Positions 13,414 to 23,165 of a stretch of DNA of 64,000 bases are shown here, piece by piece. The translations under genes were made by a program, and so were the position numbers. Location of the stretch: the NCBI RefSeq assembly GCF_029227915.1, contig NC_079881.1, positions 23,599,501 through 23,663,500 of the forward strand, in the 5' to 3' direction. Each line of letters opens with the position of its first letter. The stretch's first letter is position 1. The stretch comes from Hydractinia symbiolongicarpus (lineage: Eukaryota; Cnidaria; Hydrozoa; Anthoathecata; Hydractiniidae). The notes under the pieces were generated by a model. That model did no database searches, was not told the DNA's origin, and saw only the letters and a list, made by a program, of their open reading frames with translations.

Positions 13414-14530
13414 TGACTTTCTAGCGGTATAAATCCGTTTGAGTTACAACGGTTGCGTCACATATTCGTACTAACATGTATTTAGCCATAGTATTCGGAT
13501 ATTACTAGGTTGCATCGCTTTTAACAGTGACACGATTGACTGTGGGACTTAATTGAACTGATTCTGGAATGTGACCTTAAAAATGTGATAAATGAGCCAA
13601 TTGGTCTCAAAGGAATAACATTCTTCTTATTTTGACTTGATTGCCGAAACTCAGCGATTACACTTGGCGCTGTGGTAGCGATTCATTTAAAAATTAAGTT
13701 AAAAAAATCAGTTTTTACTGTCGGACCAATCCTACCCGTTAGCGCGCTGAAGAAATAGAGACAGTTTCAAATACTACATTTCATTGACTTTCTAGCGGTA
13801 TAAATCTGTTTCAGTTACAACGGTTGCGTCAGATATTCATACCAACATGTATTTAGCGATAGTATTCGGATACTACTAGGTTGCATCGCTTTTAACAGTG
13901 AAACGGTTGACTGTGGGACTTAATTGAACTGATTAAGGACTTTGACCTTATAAATGTGATAAATGAGCCAGTTTGACTAAAAGAAATAACATTCTTCTTA
14001 ATTTGACATGATTGCCGAAACTCAGCGATTACACTGGGCGCTGTGGTAGCGCTTCATTAAAAAATTAAGATAAATAAGTCATTTTTTACTGAGGGACCAA
14101 TCCTAGCCGTTAGCTCGCGCTGAAGAAATAGAGACAGTTTTAAAAACTACCTTTCATTGACTTTCTAACGGTGTCAATCCGTTTGAGTTACAACGGTTTC
14201 GTCACATATTCGTACCAACATGTATTTGGTGATTTTCTTCCGATATTACTAAGTTGTATTGCTTTTAACAGTGAAACGATTGACTGGGGGAATAAATAGA
14301 ACTAATTCTGGACTGTCACCTTATAAATGTGATAAATGAGCCAATTGGTGTCCAAAGAATAACATTCTTCTTAATTTGACATGATTGCTGGGATTCATCG
14401 ATTACATTAGGCTCTGTGGTAGCGCTTTATTTAAAAATTTAGATAGATAAGTCTTTTCTTACTGTGGGACCAATCCTGGCCGTTAGCTCGCGCTGAATAA
14501 ATAGAGACAGTTTCAAAAACTACATTTCAT

Positions 14531-15647
14531 TGACTTTCTAGCGGTTTAAATCCGTTTGAGTTACAACCGTTGCGTCACATATTCGTACCAACATGTATTT
14601 AGCGATAGTATTCGGATATTCCTAGGTTGCATCGCTTTTACCAGTGAAACTATTGACTGTGGGACTTAATTGAACTTATTTTGGACATTGTCCTTATAAA
14701 TGGGATAAATGAGCTAGTTTGACTAAAAGAAATAACATTCTTCATAATTTGACATGATTGCTGGAACTCAGAGATTACACTGGGCGCTGTGGTAGCACTT
14801 TATTAAAAAATTAAGATAAATAAGTCATTTTTTACTGTGGGACTAATCCTTGCCGTCAGTTCGCGCTGAAGAAATAGAGACAGTTTCAAAAACTACATTT
14901 CATTGACTTCTTGGCGGTATCAATCCGTTTGAATTACAACGGTTGCGTCACATATTCGTACCAACATGTATTTAGTGATATCTTTCCGATATTACTAAGT
15001 TATATCGCTTTTAACAGTGAAACGATTGACTGTGGAACTTAATTGAATTAACTTGGGACTGTGACCTTATAAATGTGATAAATGAGCCAATTGGTCTCAA
15101 AGGAATAACATTCTTCTTAATTTGACATGATTGCCGAAACTCAGCGATTACACTGGGCGCTGTGGTAGCGCTTTATTTAAAAATTAAGATAAATAAGTTA
15201 TTTTTTGCAGTAGGACCAATCCTGGTCGTTAGCACGCGATGAACAAATAGGAACAGTTTCAAAGACTACATTTCATTGACTTTCTAGGGGTTTAAATCCG
15301 TTTGAGTTGCAACCGTTGCGTCACATATTCGTACCAACATGTATTTAGCGATAGTATTCAGATATTCCTAGGTTGCATCGCTTTTAACAGGGAAACGCTT
15401 GACTGTGAGACTTAATTGAACTGATTTTGGACTTTGACCTTGTAAATGTGATAAATGAGCCAGTTTGACTACAAGAAATAACATTCTTCTTAATTTGACA
15501 TGATTGCTGGAACTCAGCGATTACATTTAGCGCTGTGATAGCGATTCATTTACAAATTAAGATAAAAAAATCAGTTTTTACTGTGGTACCAATCCAAGCC
15601 GTTAGCGCGCTGAAGAAATAGAGACAATTTCAAATACAACATTTCAC
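14531..15647 (+). repeat. Three-unit block with distant relatives at 23.5-24.3, 26.1-26.9 and 62.7-64 kb
   Basis: Units 14531, 14904 and 15277 carry TAGCGGTTTAAATCC, CCAGTGAAACTATTGAC, GGACATTGTCCTTATAAATGG, ACTTCTTGGCGGTATC and CGTCAGTTCGCG. The stretch 14635-15085 matches 23643-24093 (offset about 9,008). The last 200 bp of the window (63801-64000) is also closest to 14531-14730, about 49 kb away. Confidence 0.7.
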
Positions 15648-17949
15648 TGACTTTCTAACGGTGTCAGTCCGTTTCAGTTACAACGGTTGCGTCACACATT
15701 TGTATCAACATGTATTTGGTGATTTTCTTCCAATATTACTAAGTTGTATAGCTTTTAACAGTGAAACGATTGACTGTGGGAATAAATAGAACTGATTCTT
15801 GACTTTGACCTTATAAATGTGATAAATGAGCTAGTTTGACTACAAGAAATAACATTCTTCTTAATTTGACTTGATTGCCGAAACTCAGCAATTACACTTG
15901 GCGCTGTGGTAGCGATTCATTTACAAATTAAGATAAAAAAATCAGTTTTTACTGTGGAACCAATCCTAGCCGTTTGCGCGCGCTGAAGAAATAGAGACAG
16001 TTTCAAATACTACATTTCACTGACTTTCTAACGGTGTCAGTCCGTTTGAGTTACAACGGTTGCGTCACATATTCGTACCAACATGAATTTAGCGATAGTA
16101 TTCGCATATTGCTAGGTTGCATCGCTTTTAACAGTGTAACGTTTGACTGTGGGACTTATTTGAACTGATTTTGGACTTTGACCTTATAAATGTGATAAAT
16201 GAGGCAGTTTGACTACAAGAAATAGCATTCTTCTTAATTTGACATGATTGCTGGAACTCAGCGATTACAGTGGGCGCTGTGGTAGCGCTTTATTAAAAAA
16301 TTAAGACAAATAAGTAATTTTTTACTGTGGGACCAATCCTAGTTGTTAGCTCGCGCTGAAGAAATAGAGACAGTTTCAAAAACTACCTTTCATTGACTTT
16401 CTAACGGTGTCAATCCGTTTGAGTTACAACGGTTGCGTCACATATTCGTACCAACATGTATTTGGTGATTTTCTTCCAATATTACTAAGTTGCATAGCTT
16501 TTAACAGTGAAACGATTGACTGTGGGAATAAATAGAACTGATTCTGGACTGTGATCTTATAAATGTGATAAATGAGCTAGTTTGACTACAAGAAATAACA
16601 TTCTTCTTAATTTGACATGATTGCTGGAACTCAGCGATTACACTGGGGGCTGTGTTAGCGCTTTATTAAGAAATTAAGATAAATAAGTCAATTTTTAATG
16701 TGGGACCAATCCTGGCCGTTAGCTTGCGCTGAAGAAAAAGAGACAGTTTTAAAAACTACCTTTCATTGACTTTCTAACGGTGTCAATCCGTTTGAGTTAC
16801 AACGGTTGCGTCACATATTCGTACCAACATGTATTTGGTGATTTTCTTCCGATATTACTAAGTTGTATTGCTTTTAACAGTGAAACGATTGACTGTGGGA
16901 ATAAATAGGACTGATTCTGGACTGTGACCTTATAAATGTGATAAATGAGCCAATTGGTGTCCAAAGAATAACATTCTTCTTAATTTGTCATGATTGCTGG
17001 AATTCAGCGATTACATTAGGCTTTGTGGTAGCGCTTTATTTAAAAATTTAGATGATTAAGTATTTTCTTACTGTGGGACCAATCCTGGCCGTTAGCACGC
17101 ACTGAATAAATAGGAACAGTTCCAAAGACTACATTTCATTGACTTTCTAGCGGTATAAGTCCGTTTGAGTTACAACGGTTCTGTCACATATTCGTACCAA
17201 CATGTATTTAGCGATAGTATTCAGATATTCCTAGGTTGCATCGCTTTTAACAGTGAAACGATTGACTGTGGGACTTAATTGAACTGATTTTTTTATTGTG
17301 ACCTTATAAATGTGAAAGTGAGACAATTGGTCTCAAAGGAATAACATTCTTCTTATTTTGACTTGATTGCCGAAACTCAGCGATTACACTTGGCGCTGTG
17401 GTAGCAATTCATTTAAAAATTAAGATAAAAAAATCAGTTTTTACTGTGGGACCAATCCTAGCCGTTAGCGCACTGAAGAAATAGAGACAGTTTCAAATAC
17501 TACATGTCATTGACTTTCTAGCGGTATAAATCTGTTTCAGTTACAACCGTTGCGTCAGATATTCATACCAACATGTATTTAGCGATAGTATTCGGATACT
17601 ACTAGGTTGCATCGCTTTTAACATTGAAACGGTTGACTGTGGGACTTAATTGAACTGATTAAGGACTTTGACCTTATAAATGTGATAAATGAGCCAGTTT
17701 GACTAAAAGAAATAACATTCTTCTTAATTTGACATGATTGCCGAAACTCAGCGATTACACTGGGCGCTGTGGTAGCGCTTTATTAAAAAATTAAGATAAA
17801 TAAGTCATTTTTTACTGAGGGACCAATCCTAGCCGTTAGCTCGCGCTGAAGAAATAGAGACAGTTTTAAAAACTACCTTTCATTGACTTTCTAACGGTGT
17901 CAATCCGTTTGAGTTACAACGGTTGACAATTTCAAATACAACATTTCAC
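15648..17949 (+). repeat. Domain B higher-order block, copy a (ends in truncated unit)
   Basis: The block has six full units plus the 66-bp stub at 17884. The order is: CCGTTTCAG unit (15648); TTCGCATATTG unit (16021); TTGCATAGC unit (16394); GGGAATAAATAGGAC unit (16767); GGTATAAGTCC/GGTTCTGTCAC unit (17140); TCTGTTTCAG/GTCAGATATTC unit (17511). The same order resumes at 17950. Confidence 0.85.
17884..17949 (+). repeat. Truncated satellite unit, 66 bp
   Basis: The unit starts normally through GAGTTACAACGGTTG, ending about 17925. It then continues directly with ACAATTTCAAATACAACATT, which belongs near the end of a unit. About 305 bp, including the whole conserved core and half B, are missing. 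The block length of copy a (2,302 bp instead of about 2,607) is explained by this deletion. The bases at the join (TTG/ACA) show little homology beyond one or two bases. Confidence 0.9.
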
Positions 17950-20183
17950 TGACTTTCTAACGGTGTCAGTCCGTTTCAGTTACAACGGTTGCGTCACACA
18001 TTCGTATCAACATGTATTTGGTGATTTTCTTCCATTATTACTATGTTGTATAGCTTTTAACAGTGAAACGATTGACTGTGGGAATAAATAGAACTGATTC
18101 TTGACTTTGACCTTATAAATGTGATAAATGAGCTAGTTTGACTACAAGAAATAACATTCTTCTTAATTTGACTTGATTGCCGAAACTCAGCAATTACACT
18201 TGGCGCTGTGGTAGCGATTCATTTACAAATTAAGATAAAAAAATCAGTTTTTACTGTGGGACCAATCCTAGCCGTTTGCGCGCGCTGAAGAAATAGAGAC
18301 AGTTTCAAATACTACATTTCACTGACTTTCTAACGGTGTCAGTCCGTTTGAGTTACAACGGTTGCGTCACATATTCGTACCAACATGTATTTAGCGATAG
18401 TATTCGCATATTGCTAGGTTGCATCGCTTTTAACAGTGTAACGTTTGACTGTGGGACTTATTTGAACTGATTTCGGACTTTGACCTTATAAATGTGATAA
18501 ATGAGGCAGTTTGACTACAAGAAATAGCATTCTTCTTAATTTGACATGATTGCTGGAATTCAGCGATTACAGTGGGCGCTGTGGTAGCGCTTTATTAAAA
18601 AATTAAGACAAATAAGTAATTTTTTACTGTGGGACCAATCCTAGTTGTTAGCTCGCGCTGAAGAAATAGAGACAGTTTCAAAAAATACCTTTCATTGACT
18701 TTCTAACGGTGTCAATCCGTTTGAGTTACAACGGTTGCGTCACATATTCGTACCAACATGTATTTGGTGATTTTCTCCCAATATTACTAAGTTGCATAGC
18801 TTTTAACAGTGAAACGATTGACTGTGGGAATAAATAGAACTGATTCTGGACTGTGATCTTATAAATGTGATAAATGAGCTAGTTTGACTACAAGAAATAA
18901 CATTCTTCTTAATTTGACATGATTGCTGGAACTCAGCGATTACACTGGGGGCTGTGGTAGCGCTTTATTAAGAAATTAAGATAAATAAGTCATTTTTTAA
19001 TGTGGGACCAATCCTGGCCGTTAGCTTGCGCTGAAGAAATAGAGACAGTTTTAAAAACTACCTTTCATTGACTTTCTAACGGTGTCAATCCGTTTGAGTT
19101 ACAACGGTTGCGTCACATATTCGTACCAACATGTATTTGGTGATTTTCTTCCGATATTACTAAGTTGTATTGCTTTTAACAGTGAAACGATTGACTGTGG
19201 GAATAAATAGGACTGATTCTGGACTGTGACCTTATAAATGTGATAAATGAGCCAATTGGTGTCCAAAGAATAACATTCTTCTTAATTTGACATGATTGCT
19301 GGAATTCAGCGATTACATTAGGCTTTGTGGTAGCGCTTTATTTAAAAATTTAGATGATTAAGTATTTTCTTACTGTGGGACCAATCCTGGCCGTTAGCAC
19401 GCACTGAATAAATAGGAACAGTTCCAAAGACTACATTTCATTGATTTTCTAGCGGTATAAGTCCGTTTGAGTTACAACGGTTCTGTCACATATTCGTACC
19501 AACATGTATTTAGCCATAGTATTCGGATATTACTAGGTTGCATCGCTTTTAACAGTGACACGATTGACTGTGGGACTTAATTGAACTGATTCTGGAATGT
19601 GACCTTATAAATGTGATAAATGAGCCAATTGGTCTCAAAGGAATAACAATCTTCTTATTTTGACTTGATTGCCGAAACTCAGCGATTACACTTGGCGCTG
19701 TGGTAGCGATTCATTTAAAAATTAAGATAAAAAAATCAGTTTTTACTGTGGGACCAATCCTAGCCGTTAGCGCACTGAAGAAATAGAGACAGTTTCAAAT
19801 ACTACATTTCATTGACTTTCTAGCGGTATAAATCTGTTTCAGTTACAACCGTTGCGTCAGATATTCATACCAACATGTATTTAGCGATAGTATTCGGATA
19901 CTACTAGGTTGCATCGCTTTTAACAGTGAAACGGTTGACTGTGGGACTTAATTGAACTGATTAAGGACTTTGACCTTATAAATGTGATAAATGAGCCAGT
20001 TTGACTGAAAGAAATAACATTCTTCTTAATTTGACATGATTGCCGAAACTCAGCGATTACAATAGGCTCTGTGGTAGCGCTTTATTTAAAAATTTAGATA
20101 GATAAGTCTTTTTTTACTGTGGGACCAATCCTAGCCGTTAGCGCGCTGAAGAAATAGAGACAATTTCAAATACAACATTTCAC
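17950..20183 (+). repeat. Domain B higher-order block, copy b (six units)
   Basis: Units at 17950, 18323, 18696, 19069, 19442 and 19813 repeat the order of copy a unit by unit, with few changes. Markers are CGTATCAACATG, TTCGCATATTG, TTCTCCCAATATT, GGACTGATTCTGG, GGTATAAGTCC and TCTGTTTCAG. Confidence 0.85.
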
Positions 20184-22422
20184 TGACTTTCTAACGGTGT
20201 CAGTCCGTTTCAGTTACAACGGTTGCGTCACACATTCGTATCAACATGTATTTGGTGATTTTCTTCCAATATTACTAAGTTGTATAGCTTTTAACAGTGA
20301 AACGATTGACTGTGGGAATAAATAGAACTGATTCTTGACTTTGACCTTATAAATGTGATAAATGAGCTAGTTTGACTACAAGAAATAACATTCTTCTTAA
20401 TTTGACTTGATTGCCGAAACTCAGCAATTACACTTGGCGCTGTGGTAGCGATTCATTTACAAATTAAGATAAAAAAATAAGTTTTTGCTGTGGGACCAAT
20501 TCTAGCCGTTTGCGCGCGCTGAAGAAATAGAGACAGTTTCAAATACTACATTTCACTGACTTTCTAACGGTGTCAGTCCGTTTGAGTTACAACGGTTGCG
20601 TCACACATTCGTATCAACATGTATTTGGTGATTTTCTTCCAATATTACTAAGTTGTATAGCTTTTAACAGTGAAACGATTGACTGTGGGAATAAATAGAA
20701 CTGATTCTTGACTTTGACCTTATAAATGTGATAAATGAGCTAGTTTGACTACAAGAAATAACATTCTTCTTAATTTGACTTGATTGCCGAAACTCAGCAA
20801 TTACACTTGGCGCTGTGGTAGCGATTCATTTACAAATTAAGATAAAAAAATAAGTTTTTGCTGTGGGACCAATTCTAGCCGTTTGCGCGCGCTGAAGAAA
20901 TAGAGACAGTTTCAAATACTACATTTCACTGACTTTCTAACGGTGTCAGTCCGTTTGAGTTACAACGGTTGCGTCACATATTCGTACCAACATGTATTTA
21001 GCGATAGAATTCGCATATTGCTAGGTTGCATCGCTTTTAACAGTGTAACGTTTGACTGTGGGACTTATTTGAACTGATTTTGGACTTTGACCTTATAAAT
21101 GTGATAAATGAGGCAGTTTGACTACAAGAATTAGCATTCTTCTTAATTTGACATGATTGCTGGAACTCAGCGATTACAGTGGGCGCTGTGGTAGCGCTTT
21201 ATTAAAAAATTAAGACAAATAAGTAATTTTTTACTGTGGGACCAATCCTAGTTGTTAGCTCGCGCTGAAGAAATAGAGACAGTTTCAAAAACTACCTTTC
21301 ATTGACTTTCTAACGGTGTCAATCCGTTTGAGTTACAACGGTTGCGTCACATATGCGTACCAACATGTATTTGGTGATTTTCTCCCAATATTACTAAGTT
21401 GCATAGCTTTTAACAGTGAAACAATTGACTGTGGGAATAAATAGAACTGATTCTGGACTGTGATCTTATAAATGTGATAAATGAGCTAGTTTGACTACAA
21501 GAAATAACATTCTTCTTAATTTGACATGATTGCTGGAACTCAGCGATTACACTGGGGGCTGTGGTAGCGCTTTATTAAAAAATTAAGATAAATAAGTCAT
21601 TTTTTAATGTGGGACCAATCCTGGCTGTTAGCTTGCGCTGAAGAAATAGAGACAGTTTTAAAAACTACCTTTCATTGACTTTCTAACGGTGTCAATCCGT
21701 TTGAGTTACAACGGTTGCGTCACATATTCGTACCAACATGTATTTGGTGATTTTCTTCCGATATTACTAAGTTGTATTGCTTTTAACAGTGAAACAATTG
21801 ACTGTGGGAATAAATAGGACTGATTCTGGACTGTGACCTTATAAATGTGATAAATGAGACAATTGGTGTCCAAAGAATAACATTTTTCTTAATTTGACAT
21901 GATTGCTGGAATTCAGCGATTACATTAGGCTTTGTGGTAGCGCTTTATTTAAAAATTTAGATGATTAAGTATTTTCTTACTGTGGGACCAATCCTGGCCG
22001 TTAGCGCGCACTGAATAAATAGGAACAGTTCCAAAGACTACATTTCATTGACTTTCTAGCGGTATGAGTCCGTTTGAGTTACAACGGTTCTGTCACATAT
22101 TCGTACCAACATGTATTTAGCGATAGTATTCGGATATTACTAGGTTGCATCGCTTTTAACAGTCAAACGCTTGACTGTGGGATTTATTTGAACTGATTTT
22201 GGACTTTGACCTTGTAAATGCGATAAATGAGCCAGTTTGACTACAAGAAATAACATTCTTCTTAATTTGACATGATTGCTGGAACTCAGCGATTACACTG
22301 GTCACTGTGTTAGCGCTTCATTACAAAATTAAGATAAACAAGTCATTTTTTACTGCGGGACCAATCCTAGCCGTTGGCTCGCGCTGAAGAAATAGAGACA
22401 GTTTCAAAAACTACATTTCATT
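20184..22422 (+). repeat. Domain B higher-order block, copy c (with a duplicated unit)
   Basis: Units at 20184, 20557, 20930, 21303, 21676 and 22049. The first unit type is present twice: 20184 and 20557 share CGTATCAACATG, CAGCAATTACAC and the private AAATAAGTTTTTGCTGTGGG at an offset of 373 bp. The TCTGTTTCAG unit expected at the end is missing, so the block gained one unit and lost another. Confidence 0.8.
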
Positions 22423-22462
22423 TACGTTCTAACGGTGTCAGTCCGTTTGAGTTACAACGGTT

Positions 22463-22491
22463 GCGTCACATATTCGTACCAACATGTATTT
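22463..22491 (+). other. Conserved core box of the unit (reference copy)
   Basis: The segment GCGTCACATATTCGTACC followed by AACATGTATTT is the least variable part of the unit. It is present in every full, short and most truncated units, usually with zero to two changes (CACACATTCG, CATGTTCG, CGTATCAAC, CGTACGAAC, CGTACAAAC). The bases just downstream switch between two quite different versions. Such a constant box between variable blocks suggests constraint, for example a protein-binding or nucleosome-positioning role, but recent exchange could also keep it uniform. No known binding motif matches it fully. Confidence 0.6.
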
Positions 22492-22585
22492 GGTGATTTT
22501 CTTCCAATATTACTAAGTTGTATAGCTTTTAACAGTAAAACGATTGACTGTGGGAATAAATAGAACTGATTCTGGACTTTGACCT

Positions 22586-22591
22586 TATAAA
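22586..22591 (+). promoter_or_regulatory. TATA-like TATAAA in the unit (weak)
   Basis: GACCTTATAAATGTGATAAA occurs once per full-length unit and contains a TATAAA match. The 208-bp units lack it, since the sequence there is ACCTATTAAACTGAAG. In an AT-rich repeat such a match is easily expected, and no initiator is visible about 30 bp downstream. I list it only because many satellites are transcribed and this is the sole promoter-like element repeated at a fixed position. Confidence 0.2.
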
Positions 22592-22594
22592 TGT

Positions 22595-22761
22595 GATAAA
22601 TAAGCTAGTTTGACTACAAGAAATAACATTCTTCTTAATTTGACATGATTGCTGGAACTCAGCGATTACACTGGGCGCTGTGGTAGCGCTTTATTAAAAA
22701 ATTAAGATAAATAAATCATTTTTTACTGTGGGACCAATCCTAACCGTTAGCTCGCGCTGAA
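22595..22761 (+). repeat. Half-unit B of the reference unit (~167 bp)
   Basis: The unit looks like an old dimer. This half starts at GATAAATAAGCTAGTTTG and ends before GAAATAGAGACAGTTTC, which begins the other half. Three landmarks in this half have counterparts in the other half in the same order: GAG.CAGTTTG, GTGGTAGCGCTTTA and ACTGTGGGACC. The alignment needs gaps, the largest being an extra AT-rich stretch between the GCTTTA box and the ACTGTGGG box. The homology is therefore weak by eye, and recognition rests on motif order. Confidence 0.5.
22675..22689. other. GCGCT-GTGGT-AGCGC dyad (reference copy)
   Basis: This is a perfect 5-bp inverted repeat with a 5-base loop. It recurs in the many units reading GGGCGCTGTGGTAGCGCTTTA. 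In units of the TTGGCGCTGTGGTAGCGATTC type the stem is reduced to 4 bp. It is lost in units reading GGCTCTGTGGTAGCGC or GGGGGCTGTGG. It is therefore a variable feature rather than a universal one. Any role in strand exchange or protein binding would be speculation. Confidence 0.5.
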
Positions 22762-22967
22762 GAAATAGAGACAGTTTCAAAAACTACATTTCATTTACTT
22801 TCTAACAGTGTCAATCTGTTTGAGTTACAACGGTTGCGTCACATATTCGTACCAACATGTATTTAGTGATTTTTTTCCGATATTACTAAGTTGTATCGCT
22901 TTTACCAGTGAAACGATTGACTGTGGGACTTAATTGAACTGATTCTGAAATGTGACCTTATAAATGT
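22762..22967 (+). repeat. Half-unit A (~206 bp), spanning the unit boundary
   Basis: This half runs from GAAATAGAGACAGTTTC at the end of one unit, through the core box of the next unit, to just before its GATAAATGAGCC. It carries counterparts of the half-B landmarks: GAGACAGTTTC, GTTGTATCGCTTTTA and GACTGTGGGACTT. It is about 40 bp longer than half B, mainly because it also contains the conserved core. The two ACTGTGGG boxes are 178 bp apart within one unit. Confidence 0.5.
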
Positions 22968-23165
22968 GATAAATGAGCCAATTGGTCTCCAAGGAATAAC
23001 ATTCTTCTTAATTTGACTTGATTGCCGAAACTCAGCGATTACACTAGTCACTGTGGTAGCGCTTTCTTACAAAATTAAGATAAAAAATTCAGTTTTTACT
23101 GTGGGACCAATCCTAGCCGTTAGCGTGCTGAAGAAATAGAGACAGTTTCAAATACTACATTTCAC

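Larger units (their letters stand above)
1..15647 (+). repeat. Array domain A (units 1-42)
   Basis: Unit starts: 1, 374, 744, 1115, 1488, 1861, 2234, 2607, 2981, 3354, 3724, 4098, 4468, 4841, 5214, 5587, 5960, 6331, 6704, 7077, 7450, 7823, 8196, 8569, 8942, 9315, 9688, 10061, 10434, 10807, 11180, 11551, 11924, 12297, 12669, 13042, 13414, 13785, 14158, 14531, 14904, 15277. All are full length (370-374 bp). Most carry the GTGATTTTCTTCC version of the variable segment after the core. A minority (for example 1488, 2607, 3724, 4468, 6331, 8569) carry CGATAGTATTCGG instead. The domain boundary is drawn by variant content, not by a physical break. Confidence 0.8.
22423..22795 (+). repeat. Reference full-length satellite unit (373 bp)
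   Basis: This unit is close to what I judge to be the general consensus and is used to place landmarks. From its start they are: a conserved core at 22463-22491; a first ACTGTGGG box at 22547-22554; a TTATAAAT stretch around 22586-22591; a GCGCT/AGCGC dyad at 22675-22689; a second ACTGTGGG box at 22725-22732; and a CTCGCGCTGAAGAAATAGAG segment near 22751. These landmarks recur at the same relative places in most other full-length units. Its start reads TACGTTCTAACGG, a point variant of the usual anchor. Confidence 0.9.

Noticed and set aside
17884-17949. Transposon insertion or excision site
   Set aside because: No inserted foreign sequence, target-site duplication or terminal inverted repeats. 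Both flanks are satellite, so it is a plain deletion.
22463-22491. Canonical CENP-B box
   Set aside because: TTCG and the following A fit, but the essential CGGG is ATGT in essentially all units.
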